Assembly (NCBI GenBank): GCA_964035575.1
Contig: OZ037912.1
Span: 1 to 64,000 of the forward strand
Reading direction: 5' to 3'
DNA: 64,000 nt
DNA from: Rhynchopus sp. YZ270_cl-10
Lineage: Eukaryota > Euglenozoa > Diplonemea > Diplonemida > Diplonemidae
The notes under the pieces were generated by a model. It saw only the letters and a list, made by a program, of their open reading frames with translations. It had not been told where the DNA came from and did no database searches. Positions 21,535 through 32,126 of this stretch are shown here, piece after piece. Each line of letters starts with the position of its first letter. Within the stretch, counting starts at the first letter, position 1. A program made the translations under genes and the position numbers.

Positions 21535-21690
21535 TGTCCTTTTGTAAATGGAGATTTCGCTCCTTTAGGTCAATTGTACATCACAATATGCAAAAAAAGG
21601 GGGGGGAGGGGGATAAGTTGCAAGATGGAGTGTGACTCTCTTGCACACACACCTTTTAAAAAAAAAAACAAACGAGAAAGAAAACTTTGA

Positions 21691-21732
21691 TAAGATGACC
21701 TCAAGCCTCTCTCATGCTTGGGAGTCACCTTT
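21691..21732. repeat. Family A hairpin, variant stem
   Basis: TAAGATGAC then CTCAAGC pairing with GCTTGGGAG, closing TCACCTTT; compensatory change relative to the main form. Confidence 0.65.
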
Positions 21733-21882
21733 GCCATAAAAAATAAAGTTGTTTAAGAATGAACCTCATCTCGCTTTGTCACCTTAAAATGAAAATGTGA
21801 AAGAATGAAATGCATAATGTCCTTTGACACAAATGAAGAAAAAAACATAAAACGCACAAAAGATTTAAAAAAAAAACTCCTT

Positions 21883-22365
21883 CTAATAGTGTGCCTTTCT
21901 GACGTCTCTGAGGTTAAAGCCTGAGGCTTTGAACTGCGATCCAGCGGGTGCAGGGGAGTGGCGGACTTGCTTGCCGCGTAGGTTGCCCACGATCTGCAAG
22001 AGGTCCATTGCGTTTGTGTCTGTGCAGCCTTCCCTGCCGCGCTCGAGCACGCTCTTCTGTGCAAACACTAGGTCCCTCTCGCCGTTGCGCATCGACAGAC
22101 GCATCCAAGTGGTCCCCTTTGCACAGTGCAGCTCAGCGCTTGACAGATCTTTGTACCTGATCACCCGCTTCACAGACCCGTCCGTCGTGTTCAACGTTAA
22201 ATAGCTCTGCACCAACGCCAGTACACGACTGACGACACGTCCCTTCGACGTCAGTCGCTTCACCTCCCTGCACGCAAACACACCAGGTGGCAGACCCGCC
22301 ACCGTCGCCTGCACCTGCTGGCACTGCTTCTCTGCTTGCATTTGGGTGGCAATAGAGGGGTGCAT
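21883..22365 (-). CDS. Small protein with a PH-like domain
   Basis: A 160-residue protein. After a helical, Gln-rich start (residues 1-25), the segment from about 30 to 105 alternates short beta-type strands: VVSRVLALVQSYLTL, VKRVIRYKDLSSAELH and TTWMRLSMRNGERDLVFAQK. A final helix follows (LLQIVGNLRGKQV). This order of strands plus a C-terminal helix resembles a pleckstrin-homology fold, which usually binds lipids or proteins. That assignment is inference from pattern, since PH domains have no invariant motif. ATG at 22365 and stop TAG. Codon use resembles the neighbouring host genes. No membrane segment or signal peptide seen. Confidence 0.65.
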   Translation of the reverse strand: MHPSIATQMQAEKQCQQVQATVAGLPPGVFACREVKRLTSKGRVVSRVLALVQSYLTLNTTDGSVKRVIRYKDLSSAELHCAKGTTWMRLSMRNGERDLVFAQKSVLERGREGCTDTNAMDLLQIVGNLRGKQVRHSPAPAGSQFKASGFNLRDVRKAHY

Positions 22366-22479
22366 GTGTGTGAGATGTGAGATGTGTAGTCTGCTGACTC
22401 AACTTTTTCTGTGCCGTGTGTGTGGTGTATGGTGTGGCGGAACACATTGCCCCTGAGGTACTGAGTTAAGTGGCTTCAT

Positions 22480-23249
22480 ATGCCTTCAACTCCAAGAAAG
22501 GAAAGTGGTCACGGGTGTAAAGGAAGGGATGTAAAGGATGTGTTCAAAAAGATTCACGAACAGAGTTGTTTCGTAGAACAGCCCAACGAAGCCGGCCCAG
22601 ACACTCCACTAACCCTCATCGTTGTATCCTCTGCGATTGACGTTGACAACGAAGCGCCAGCGACCGAAACCCTGGAGACTACGCCCAGGAGAAGCGTTGT
22701 TTTGTCAGGAGTCAGACAAACACAGCTGGCTCCTAGCCGGTGCGGACGGGTACTACTGTGCAGTGTGCCTACACTCCAAGTTCGTCGCGAAAACGGGGAA
22801 CGCGGCGTGGACATCGAGCCCAATAGAAAACATGACAAAGCTGCACGACTGGGCAGGTAAACACAACATCACCCAGGCCCACAAGGCAGCAAGGAAGACC
22901 GAGGAGGCCCCTGTGGGTATCCCAGGTACACCAGTCCTGCAGTACGCTTCACGTGCAGTGAATTACGGGAAATCGTTCTTCTGCGCATCCAGTCCTCAGG
23001 CCGTGATACTGGACCTTAAAAAAGAAAGCTGTCACGTGTGTGCGAGCTTTGTGCAAATGGCAAGGGGTCCAGGAGGGACAACCGGAAGAGGAAGAGGAAG
23101 AGGACAGTGGGGGGAAGGGCTGAGGGTAGAAAACAGGGAAGAGGGGAGAGGAGGGTGGGAGAGCTCAGAGATGCATCACTCGGTTGTTTGTTTTTTTTGT
23201 TGTTGGCTAGGGTATTCTTTGTGATGCTTGACAAATAAAAGAAAAATTG

Positions 23250-23283
<34 letters not shown>
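22480..23283 (+). pseudogene. Retrocopy-like sequence with TTF/BED-type zinc-finger remnant and poly(A) tail
   Basis: The only gene-like sequence on the plus strand. The first part (from ATG 22480) is open to about 22700; the recognisable part continues in another frame: HSWLLAGADGYYCAVC...HDWAGKHNITQAH (about 22710-22890). The spacing of Trp, CxxC and HxxxxxH resembles TTF-type zinc fingers found in hAT transposases and ZNF862-like host proteins. Downstream come a basic Gly/Arg stretch, AATAAA at 23233 and a 34-base A-run (23250-23283). Change of frame plus poly(A) fits a reverse-transcribed pseudogene made with LINE enzymes. A CAG just before the second part (22708) could instead be a splice acceptor in a live gene. 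Confidence 0.45.
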
Positions 23284-23287
<4 letters not shown>

Positions 23288-24003
23288 GAAACGGGAGGGA
23301 AAGGGGAGGAGGAGGCAGGGGGGGTGGATGAAATACAAAATGCACCTCAAAGTGTGAAAGGTATTTCAAGAACAAATACGGGCAATTCTGCACCCATAGA
23401 ATTTGCTGTTTTTCTCCCCTATTTGCTGGCATTTTTTTTTTTTTTTTTTTGTTTTGTTTTTTGCTTTTGTTTTTGTTTTTTCTGTTTTTTTTGCTTTCTC
23501 TTCCTTCGTGACTGATCTAAAAAATAATTGCCTAACTGCGAAGGTTTGTGATGAAAATTTTCAAAGAACTAATAAGAAAAGTTAGTAAGATGAACTAAGT
23601 CACCTTAAAAACCTTTACAAAAAAAAAGGTGGCAACTGTGGTGTTCGTGAATTTCCATTTACCACAACTGCTACAAACGTGCTACGAAATAGCGGGGGGA
23701 AAATGGGGGGAAACACTTTGAAAAATCCACGGCACACAAACACATGCAAAAAGAACAAGAAAAAGAAAAACACAACACCTTCCCAGCCCCTCCTCCCCCA
23801 ATATTGATACCTGATCCAGAAAAGTGAATTTGATAGTTTGTCACCCCGCCTTCCTGTGCATACACACTTTGCCCACCACGACGCTTGAGAGATGTTACAA
23901 AGCCCACATGACTTCGCTTCGTTGGCTCCTTGAGTTTTAGAAAAATCCCACCCCTTTTTTTTCCCTTTTTCCCTTTTTTCTCCCCACCCCACAGCGGCCC
24001 AGT
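23284..24003. other. Intergenic, T- and A-run rich
   Basis: No gene seen. Contains long T-runs (23433-23490) and a minimal family A-like hairpin at 23585-23607. Confidence 0.5.
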
Positions 24004-24825
24004 TTAGTTGGTGTCGTTCACTCTGTTCATGACACCACGTAATTTCGCGTAGACCTTGGTGGCGGGGGATCCTCTCACGAGATCGACCATTGCGTCACGT
24101 GCAATTTTGGTGTTTTGGAACGAACCGAGAATGTGGATGTGTGTGTCGGCGATCACCATACGCGTTCTTGTCAGGTTTTCAATTGTGAACTTTGTCTTTC
24201 CGTGTGTTCCGGACATTCTACCAATGCAACGTGAGAGCGAGTCACCCTCGAGTGTCTTCACGTCCTTCACCTCAAAGGAATCCAAGAAGACGTCATCCAA
24301 ACGCAGCAACGCAATCGCATCCGACACCTCAAACCCCATCACAAACGCCGTCACAAAGTCCTCCGCCTTCGTGAGCATGCCCTTGTCGGGCGTCTCCTTG
24401 TTCGAACGGATCTCCACAGAACGGTTCTTCAGGTTCATCCGCACTTCAAGGTGGCACTGCTCCACGAGGGGTGTGTAGATCTCCATCCATGACTTCTTCA
24501 GAGGTGTGTAACGGTGCTGTGAAGTGGTGTATAATGAGATGTCTTTTTGAAATCAAAATGTTGGGTAAAGTCCTGCGTATTCGTTGGCTTGTGAGGGTAA
24601 TTCTTGCGCAGAATATAGCCCTTTGTGGTATGTGGGGTATTGTGTCTCCCCAGTCTCTCTTAGTACCATATTTTGTGTCGATTTTTGGCGGTTCAAAAGA
24701 AAAAAAAGGAACAGCAAAAGGAATGTTTAGTTATTCAAGAGGTCCCCATTGCATACCTGCGGGATCTTGACCTTTTTCAACGAGTCGTCCTTCTTCTCTG
24801 TCTTCTTCTTGAATATTTTCGACAT
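24004..24825 (-). CDS. PNO1: PNO1/DIM2, KH-type 40S ribosome assembly factor (two exons)
   Basis: RNA-binding partner of the NOB1 nuclease in 18S rRNA 3'-end maturation. Exon 1 is 24757-24825 (MSKIFKKKTEKKDDSLKKVK..., 23 codons). The intron is 24517-24756, with donor CAG/GTATGC and acceptor CACTTCACAG. Exon 2 is 24004-24516. Joining is in phase and restores the family signature KIPQHRYTPLKKSWMEIYTP (PNO1 proteins have VPPHRYTPLK.NW...FTPIVE). Further matches: NLKNRSVEIRSNKET, LTKAEDFVTAFVMGF, LRLDDVFLDSFEV, GKTKFTIENLTRTRMVIAD, IHILGSFQN. The product is 193 residues; it lacks most of the variable N-terminal extension of animal PNO1 but keeps both KH-like regions. Ends in TAA. Confidence 0.95.
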
Positions 24826-24925
24826 TGTGCCTCTCTCTTCTCTTCCTGATCAAGCTTGTACCTTTTCGTGTAGGTTGTATGGACGCACGGAGCAACGTAG
24901 TCCTATTGTGTTATCCTCTGGGAGT

Positions 24926-25224
24926 GGTGTTGTGTGTGTTGTGGGTGTTGTGGGTGTTGTGGGTGTTGTGGGTGTTGTGGGTGTTGTGGGTGTTGTGGGT
25001 GTTGTGGGTGTTGTGGGTGTTGTGGGTGTTGTGGGTGTTGTGGGTGTTGTGGGTGTTGTGGGTGTTGTGGGTGTTGTGGGTGTTGTGGGTGTTGTGGGTG
25101 TTGTGGGTGTTGTGGGTGTTGTGGGTGTTGTGGGTGTTGTGGGTGTTGTGGGTGTTGTGGGTGTTGTGGGTGTTGTGGGTGTTGTGGGTGTTGTGGGTGT
25201 TGTGGGTGTTGTGGGTGTTGTGGT
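24926..25224. repeat. 9-bp minisatellite, GGGTGTTGT x ~33
   Basis: A near-perfect array starting about 100 bp upstream of the PNO1 start codon. It is open in several frames (Val-Gly, Leu-Trp-Val, Thr-Pro, Asn-Thr-His), which are artefacts. Confidence 0.95.
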
Positions 25225-25589
25225 GTGTGTCATCCCTCTGGGGACGCAAAGGAAACAAAAGGAAAAGGTCGTAAAGGGGTGGGTGGGGTGCTCTTGAGTT
25301 TCCTTGTGGCGATAGCGCTCAATATGCTGTGAAATGCAAGAAATGTATTGTAGGGAAAATATGCATTTTACTTAATTGTGAAGAAGGACAAATATCTTGT
25401 CAACGTGTGTTCATGCAGGCGATTGAGGTAAAAACAACAATACAAAGTCGCATGGGTATCTGTATGCGTCTGTGACACCCGAGGATGTGCACAACACTAT
25501 TCCACGTTGCATGACAATGTCCTGAGAGGGCTGTATAGTTTTGCTTTTTTGTTGAGAGAGAGGAGAGGGCAAAGATGTCAAATTGCGTG

Positions 25590-26440
25590 CCATGCAGGTG
25601 GTTGCTGCAAAAACAAAAATACGTCACAACGCAGCACGTCTTGTTTGCTTCCGGTTCCGCGCCGTTCGCAAAGAAGAAATCAACCCCACACAACCCGCAT
25701 GCAAGACTCTCGTCACATCCTCAGCAGTGCGGTGACACTACTGAGCAGCACAACGAGGAACATGCGGGCAGGAGGCATGGGGGATGTCCGCTTTGGAACG
25801 CCACACTCCGAGAGACGTGGTTTCTTTGTTCGTCTCTCGGCACACGTGACGGCCCCTCAAGGGGGTTGTAATGGCAGCGTGTGGGTGAGAGCACTTCATA
25901 AAGCGAGGCAAGCAAGCTGCACGTTGGAGACCTGTTTCCACATTGAAAACCACCTGCAGACACATACAAGGCAAATTTTATTTCATCTCGGCGAAAGATA
26001 TAATTAGGGCAGACAAAGCTCATCATGGTGGACGATGAAAAATACCATTTTTAAAATAGAAGAAAGAGCTAGCCAGTCAACTTGTCAACCCGCGAACGCA
26101 ACTGGTTTGCGGGTTTGCAAAGTCGACATGAAAAAATGGCAACACAACTAGCGACATCCAAATGAGCCCATATGCATTGTTTGAAATCTGCACAAGACCT
26201 CTTCAGCGAGGATGTGCATTAAGACAGCAAACTGCACAGATTCATTTGACACGAGACAGGGGAGTGTTGCAACAGGACATCAAATCGTGCCGCTTTTTTC
26301 ATGATAAGCACGACATATGCACGCTGCAGGGTAGTTGTTTTGGTCACTTTGCCGTCAGTTAAGAGGCGACTCGCAAAGAACCAAACAACGAGCACCGTAC
26401 AGTTGGCGCAAAGAAGCTTAACTGACACACGTTAATTGCA
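25590..26440. repeat. Duplicated intergenic block, copy 1
   Basis: Nearly identical to 27607-28420 and, in its first ~640 bp, to 29850-30240. It is the spacer part of the tandem duplication that carries the peroxiredoxin genes. Frames open in it on both strands follow DNA identity and show no recognised protein. Confidence 0.9.
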
Positions 26441-26807
26441 GGTGCAATACTAACAAAAAAAAATTACAAAACGCCGGCATTGGCATCAAAACTGCGATGC
26501 CACCTCCTTCGTTTGGTAATAGGAGAATTGGAGATGTCAGTTATATACACAGTGGTCAGCAGTGCGACTTCTTCGGGTCATAGTTGTGTGGAAAGAGAAG
26601 AGAAAAACAGAGGACTGTCGTACAAATACAAATACTGTACCTTGCAACATAGGTGCCGGAAACAAGGTTTGACAGGACTTAAGTTGCTCTCAGGGTTTTG
26701 GCTTGAAAAGCCTCCAACACTGAATTCACGGTTCAACGTTTGTACATTTACGACAAAGAATAGAATACAAACACACGTCAAAAAAAGGGGAAGTGTCACC
26801 AACCGGG

Positions 26808-27461
26808 TTACTTCTTTTTCCCCATGCGATAGCAACACGTGCAGCAGAACATTTCCCACATGCTCAAGGTGCGTACAGCGTCGTTGGGCAAGAGCATATC
26901 ACCCTCATCAGTAGCAGGATCACAGCCACGTGCAATTTTCTTCTGAATAAGCTCCCATACCTCAACAATGTCCGGCCGCCCAATGGCACCACCCATCGTC
27001 GTCACAGTCGGCTTGACTGCCCACGCAAAGAGTGTGGTTGGCTTCACAGGCGCCTCGTTCAAGGAGAGAAACAGCACCGCTGGCTGCACCGCACCGTTTG
27101 GGTAGCGTTTGCGAGATCCGATCTTCGGGTGGAACGACTGCTCCTCAGCCATTGTGATGATGAGAGGGGGCACGTAGGCTTCCTTTGTTTGCTTCGCAAT
27201 CGTGTTCGACAGGTCGCCAATGAGGGGCACCTTGACACCCCACTGGGTCATGGTGGCGTCGGCAGACTCCTGCGTCTCGGCAGTCACCCCGTACAGCTCC
27301 ACACCGTGGCTGGACATACTTTCCCGCATGCCGTCAAGCTGCTGGAAGTATGTCTTGCATGCAGGTCACCATCCCCCGCGGTAGAACACAAGAGCCAATA
27401 TCTTCCTCGTCTCTGTCTTCTGAGTGTGCTCTGACAACCATGTTGTGGGCAATGACGACAT
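26808..27461 (-). CDS. Peroxiredoxin-like (AhpC/TSA) selenoprotein, copy 1
   Basis: A thioredoxin-fold peroxidase-type protein of 217 residues if TGA at 27366-27368 is read as selenocysteine. The start is MSSLPTTWLSEHTQKTETRK..., followed by LALVFYRGGW-U-PAC-K (U32, C35). Bacterial AhpC/TSA-like redoxins have FYRGGWCPYC here, so the TGA stands exactly at the catalytic Cys. The rest is intact: GVELYGVTAETQESAD, VPLIGDLSNTIAK, LFLSLNEAPVKPTTLFAW, AIGRPDIVEVWELIQKKI. Stop TAA. The C-terminus differs from copies 2 and 3: it lacks their hydrophobic tail and ends MFCCTCCYRMGKKK. The start could lie further upstream, since an acceptor-like CACCACACAG precedes it. Two paralogues keep the same TGA. 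Confidence 0.85.
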
Positions 27462-27606
27462 GTTCAAGATCAAGGGTGGTCTGTGTGGTGAGGGTTGTTA
27501 CTGTGTGGAGAGGAACGAGGTGGGGGTGTACAGAGCACGTGCCTGCACAGGCAAATATTCATAGTTTCAAAGAAGTCTTGGGTTTCTTTTAAGCAAGAGC
27601 AATCAA

Positions 27607-28420
27607 GTTGCGTGTCATGCAGGTGGTTGCTGCAAAAACAAAAATACGTCACAACGCAGCACGTCTTGTTTGCTTCCGGTTCCGCGCCGTTCGCAAAGAA
27701 GAAATCAACCCCACACAACCCGCATGCAAGACTCTCGTCACATCCTCAGCAGTGCGGTGACACTACTGAGCAGCACAACGAGGAACATGCGGGCAGGAGG
27801 CATGGGGGATGTCCGCTTTGGAACGCCACACTCCGAGAGACGTGGTTTCTTTGTTCGTCTCTCGGCACACGTGACGGCCCCTCAAGGGGGTTGTAATGGC
27901 AGCGTGTGGGTGAGAGCACTTCATAAAGCGAGGCAAGCAAGCTGCACGTTGGAGACCTGTTTCCACATTGAAAACCACCTGCAGACACATACAAGGCAAA
28001 TTTTATTTCATCTCGGCGAAAGATATAATTAGGGCAGACAAAGCTCATCATGGTGGACGATGAAAAATACCATTTTTAAAATAGAAGAAAGAGCTAGCCA
28101 GTCAACTTGTCAACCCGCGAACGCAACTGGTTTGCGGGTTTGCAAAGTCGACATGAAAAAATGGCAACACAACTAGCGACATCCAAATGAGCCCATATGC
28201 ATTGTTTGAAATCTGCACAAGACCTCTTCAGCGAGGATGTGCATTAAGACAGCAAACTGCACAGATTCATTTGACACGAGACAGGGGAGTGTTGCAACAG
28301 GACATCAAATCGTGCCGCTTTTTTCATGATAAGCACGACATATGCACGCTGCAGGGTAGTTGTTTTGGTCACTTTGCCGTCAGTTAAGAGGCGACTCGCA
28401 AAGAACCAAACAACGAGCAG
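27607..28420. repeat. Duplicated intergenic block, copy 2
   Basis: Matches 25590-26440 almost base for base at a step of about 2025 bp. It lies between peroxiredoxin copies 1 and 2. Confidence 0.9.
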
Positions 28421-28718
28421 TTTGACGTCTTTGGTCAAGATGGAAAGAGAAGAGAAAAACAAGGACTGTCGTACAAATACAAATACTGTACCTTGCAACA
28501 TAGGTGCCGGAAACAAGGTTTGACAGGACTTAAGTTGCTCTCAGGGTTTTGGCTTGAAAAGCCTCCAAAACCATGGAATTCACGGTTCAATATTTGTACA
28601 TTTACGACAAAGAATAGAATACAAACACACTTTTTAAAGAAGAAGAACAAATAGGGAGGTGTCACCAACTGGGTTACTTCTTTTTCCCCATGCGATGGCA
28701 ACACGTGCAGCAGTAGTA

Positions 28719-29441
28719 TCACAGATCCGTGTCTTGCTCCAAGGCATGGGCATGAGTGGTGGATGTGAGGAGGAGGGCGAGGAGACCACCCGCAAAGCAG
28801 AACATGAGTGCCATCTTCAACATGCTGCGCTCGCCGCAGAACATATGCCACATGCCCAAGATGCGCACATCGTTGCTGTCCACACACCGCATAGCAGGGT
28901 CACTGCACGTCAGAATCTTCTTCCGGATGAGCTCCCACACCTCAACAATGTCCGGCCGCCCAATAGCACCACCAAACGTCATCACAGTCGGCTTGACTGC
29001 CCACGCAAAGAGTGTGGTTGGCTTCACAGGCGCCTCGTTCAAGGAGAGAAACAGCACCGCTGGCTGCACCGCACCGTTTGGGTAGACTTTGCGTGATCCG
29101 ATCTTCGAGTGGAACGACTGCTCCTCAGCCATTGTGATGATGAGAGAGGACAGGTGGGCTTCCTTTGTTTGCTTTGCAATCGTGTTCGACAGGTCGCCGA
29201 TGAGGGGCACCTTGACACCCCACTGAACCATGGAGGCGTCAGCAGACTCCTGCGTCTCGGCAGTCACCCCGTACAGCTCCACACCGTGGCTGGACATACT
29301 TTCCCGCATGCCGTCAAGCTGCTGGAAGTATATCTTGCATTTAGGTCACCATCCCCCGCGGTAGAACACAAGAGCCAATATCTTCCTCGTCTCTGTCTTC
29401 TGAGTGTGCTCTGACAACCATGTTGTGGGCAATGACGACAT
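28719..29441 (-). CDS. Peroxiredoxin-like (AhpC/TSA) selenoprotein, copy 2, with C-terminal membrane segment
   Basis: A 240-residue paralogue of copy 1. The in-frame TGA (29346-29348) is again residue 32, giving GGW-U-PKC-K, a UxxC redox motif with Lys in place of Ala. Downstream sequence is about as conserved as expected for a recent duplicate. After the redoxin domain a hydrophobic helix, LKMALMFCFAGGLLALLLTS, sits about 15 residues from the end, so the protein is probably tail-anchored. The terminal codon is TGA, directly followed in frame by YYCCTCCHRMGKKK and TAA, the tail used by copy 1. Whether this second TGA is always a stop cannot be told from sequence. Confidence 0.85.
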
Positions 29442-29849
29442 GTTCAAGATCAAGGGTGGTCTGTGTGGTGAGGGTTGTTACTGTGTGGAGAGGAACGAGG
29501 TGGGGGTGTACAGAGCACGTGCCTGCACAGGCAAATATTCATAGTTTCAAAGAAGTCTTGGGTGGTCTTGGGTTTCTTTCAGCAAGAGCAATCAATCTAC
29601 GTACATGCAGTGCGTACTCTTAACCTTGATGTATATAGTAGGGCACAACAGGTGCTCAGTCGCTTTTCTGCCAGCTGCAACGCTAGCAAAAAGACTTCTG
29701 CGTCATGTGTCGCATGGGTATCTGTATGTGTCTGTGACACCCGAGGATGTGCACAACACTATTTCACGTTGCATGACAATGTCCTGAGAGGGCTGTATAG
29801 TTTTGCTTTTTTGTTGAGAGAGAGGAGAGGGCAAAGATGTCAAATTGCG

Positions 29850-30240
29850 TGCCATGCAGGTGGTTGCTGCAAAAACAAAAATACGTCACAACGCAGCACG
29901 TCTTGTTTGCTTCCGGTTCCGCGCCGTTCGCAAAGAAGAAATCAACCCCACACAACCCGCATGCAAGACTCTCGTCGCATCCTCAGCAGTGCGGTGACAC
30001 TACTGAGCAGCACAACGAGGAACATGCGGGCAGGAGGCATGGGGGATGTCCGCTTTGGAACGCCACACTCCGAGAGACGTGGTTTCTTTGTTCGTCTCTC
30101 GGCACACGTGACGGCCCCTCAAGGGGGTTGTAATGGCAGCGTGTGGGTGAGAGCACTTCATAAAGCGAGGCAAGCAAGCTGCACGTTGGAGACCTGTTTC
30201 CACATTGAAAACCACCTGCAGACACATACAAGGCAAATTT
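29850..30240. repeat. Duplicated intergenic block, copy 3 (partial)
   Basis: Matches the first ~640 bp of the block at 25590 starting from the upstream phrase near 29715; identity ends at 30240, after which sequence is unique. Confidence 0.85.
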
Positions 30241-31236
30241 TATTGCATCTGAGGCAGCACGGGGCTGTGCATATGAGTTCTGTACCTTCAACAAAATGAA
30301 TAAAAACATTATTTCAAATGCTTTCTATTCTGCTGAAGAGAAGGTACAATGAAGAACAAAAACAAAAACAGAAATAAAAAGATACAAACAAAACTTGAAA
30401 GACGAAATAGTCTTATGCGACTGTACATCTTTCGAGCTGCTGCCTAGAAAATCATTTGCAGTGCGCATACGAAACTACTAAGCCATTGGATGGTGGGAGG
30501 GGTTGTCGAAAGGACTGCTCACAGCAAAAACAAGCCAGATAAGAACTGGACTGTGCCCTTTAACAAAACGACATATAAAAAAATGGGGACTTGGTGCTGA
30601 CACCTGAAGACGCAACACAAGAATATAGTATTTTGAGATGAACAAACCACACGTGCATCAATCAAAAAAACAAAAAAACAACAACAACAACAAACACGGG
30701 GAAAAAGAGGGGGTAAACTTACTGGCAGACGCAGGTATACAGACGTGTAGCTGCTCCCTTGCGGCGCACTCTAAACGACAAGACACGCCATTCATTGTGC
30801 AAAGCCCGGCCCAATGGTGTCCCCACTCCCACCCCCCTTACGTTGCTGCTGTTCACATTTTCCAGAACACTCACCTTTTTGCTTTTTATGCTAATTTCAT
30901 TTCACATCCCTTAGGGTGCCAATACCACAGGACACACAGGAAATCACCAGGGATCAACAACAAAAATAAAACGCTTGGTAAAGTGTCTACATCATGTCAT
31001 GCAACACTTCCAAACGTCCAAGGGACAAACATTATGAAAGATCACACATAGAAAGAAAAGGCGTGCGCCAAAAAGAGAGGTTGTACACAAAAAGGGAGGG
31101 GGGGGAGTCCCTGGGGGGGGACTTCAGGGGGGGGGGATAATAATTTCATTCCAAATGATCAACAGAGAACACAGAACTCTGGCAGTCAGGTTCCGGTTCC
31201 TATTGCTACAGATGAGAAGGGTGGGGGAAAAAAAAA

Positions 31237-31276
31237 GGTGAAGTTGACAGTGCAAAACGCCTCTGGGACGCAGGTA
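31237..31276. repeat. Family C short repeat
   Basis: GAAGTTGACAGTGCAAAACG then CCTCTGGGACGCAG. Related to 45326, 51480, 52487 and 59508. Confidence 0.55.
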
Positions 31277-31300
31277 CTAACAAAATAATAAAAGCTTTTT

Positions 31301-31335
31301 TAGATGATCCTAAGCCTCTCGTGCTTAGTCATCTT
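31301..31335. repeat. Family A hairpin with perfect outer stem
   Basis: AGATGA pairs with TCATCT (others have TCACCT), inner stem CTAAGC/GCTTAG, loop CTCTCGT. The outer change restores full pairing. Confidence 0.75.
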
Positions 31336-31394
31336 AGTGCGAGGCTAAAAAAAATAAGAACAGAGGAATCAAAGGGAGACAAAGGTTCGTAGTA

Positions 31395-32126
31395 TCACAG
31401 ATCCGTGCCTTGCTCCAAGGCATGGGCATGAGTGGTGGATGTGAGGAGGAGGGCGAGGAGACCACCCGCAAAGCAGAACATGAGTGTCATCTTCAACATG
31501 CTGCGCCCGTAGCAGCACCCACAGAACATCTCCAACATGTTCAAGATGCGCACATCGTTGCTGTCCACACACCGCATAGCAGGGTCACTGCACGTCAGAA
31601 TCTTCTTCTGGATGAGCTCCCACACCTCAACAATGTCCGGTCGCCCAATAGCACCACCAATCGTCGTAACAGTCGGCTTGACTGCCCACGCAAAGAGTGT
31701 GGTTGGCTTCACAGGCGCCTCGTTCAAGGAGAGAAACAGCACCGCTGGCTGCACCGCACCGTTTGGGTAGACTATGCGTGATCCGATCTTCGGGTGGAAC
31801 GACTGCTCCTCAGCCATTGTGATGATGAGAGAGGACAGGTGGGCTTCCTTTGTTTGCTTCGCAATCGTGTTCGACAGGTCGCCAATGAGGGGCACCTTGA
31901 CACCCCACTGGGTCATGGAGGCGTCAGCAGACTCCTGCTTCTCGGCAGTCACCCCGTACAGCTCCACACCGTGGCTGGACATACTTTCCCGCATGCCGTC
32001 AAGCTGCTGGAAGTATGTCTTGCATGCAGGTCACCATCCCCCGCGGTAGAACACAAGAGCCAATATCTTCCTCGTCTCTGTCTTCTGGGTGTGCTCTGAC
32101 AACCATGTTGTGGGCAATGACGACAT
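31395..32126 (-). CDS. Peroxiredoxin-like (AhpC/TSA) selenoprotein, copy 3, with C-terminal membrane segment
   Basis: A 243-residue paralogue. The TGA at 32031-32033 is residue 32 in GGW-U-PAC-K, identical to copy 1. The redoxin domain is intact and is followed by LKMTLMFCFAGGLLALLLTS, the same tail-anchor-like helix as copy 2. The end is EQGTDL and TGA. Its 3' flank differs from those of copies 1 and 2, so any shared SECIS must lie in a short common stretch or have been replaced. It stands about 2.7 kb upstream of copy 2 on the coding strand and closes the tandem cluster. Confidence 0.85.

Larger units (their letters stand above)
30241..31394. other. Intergenic, presumed 3' UTR region of peroxiredoxin copy 3
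   Basis: Unique sequence with G-runs (31090-31138), a family C repeat (31237-31276) and a family A hairpin (31301-31335). I looked for a SECIS core on the minus strand and saw no convincing one. Confidence 0.45.

Noticed and set aside
25507-26007. Open frames in the duplicated spacer on both strands
   Set aside because: Repeated identically because the DNA is duplicated; no domain, and opposite strands are equally open.
31301-31335. Family A hairpin as SECIS of peroxiredoxin copy 3
   Set aside because: Stem too short, no apical AA, and the same hairpin occurs far from any UGA gene.
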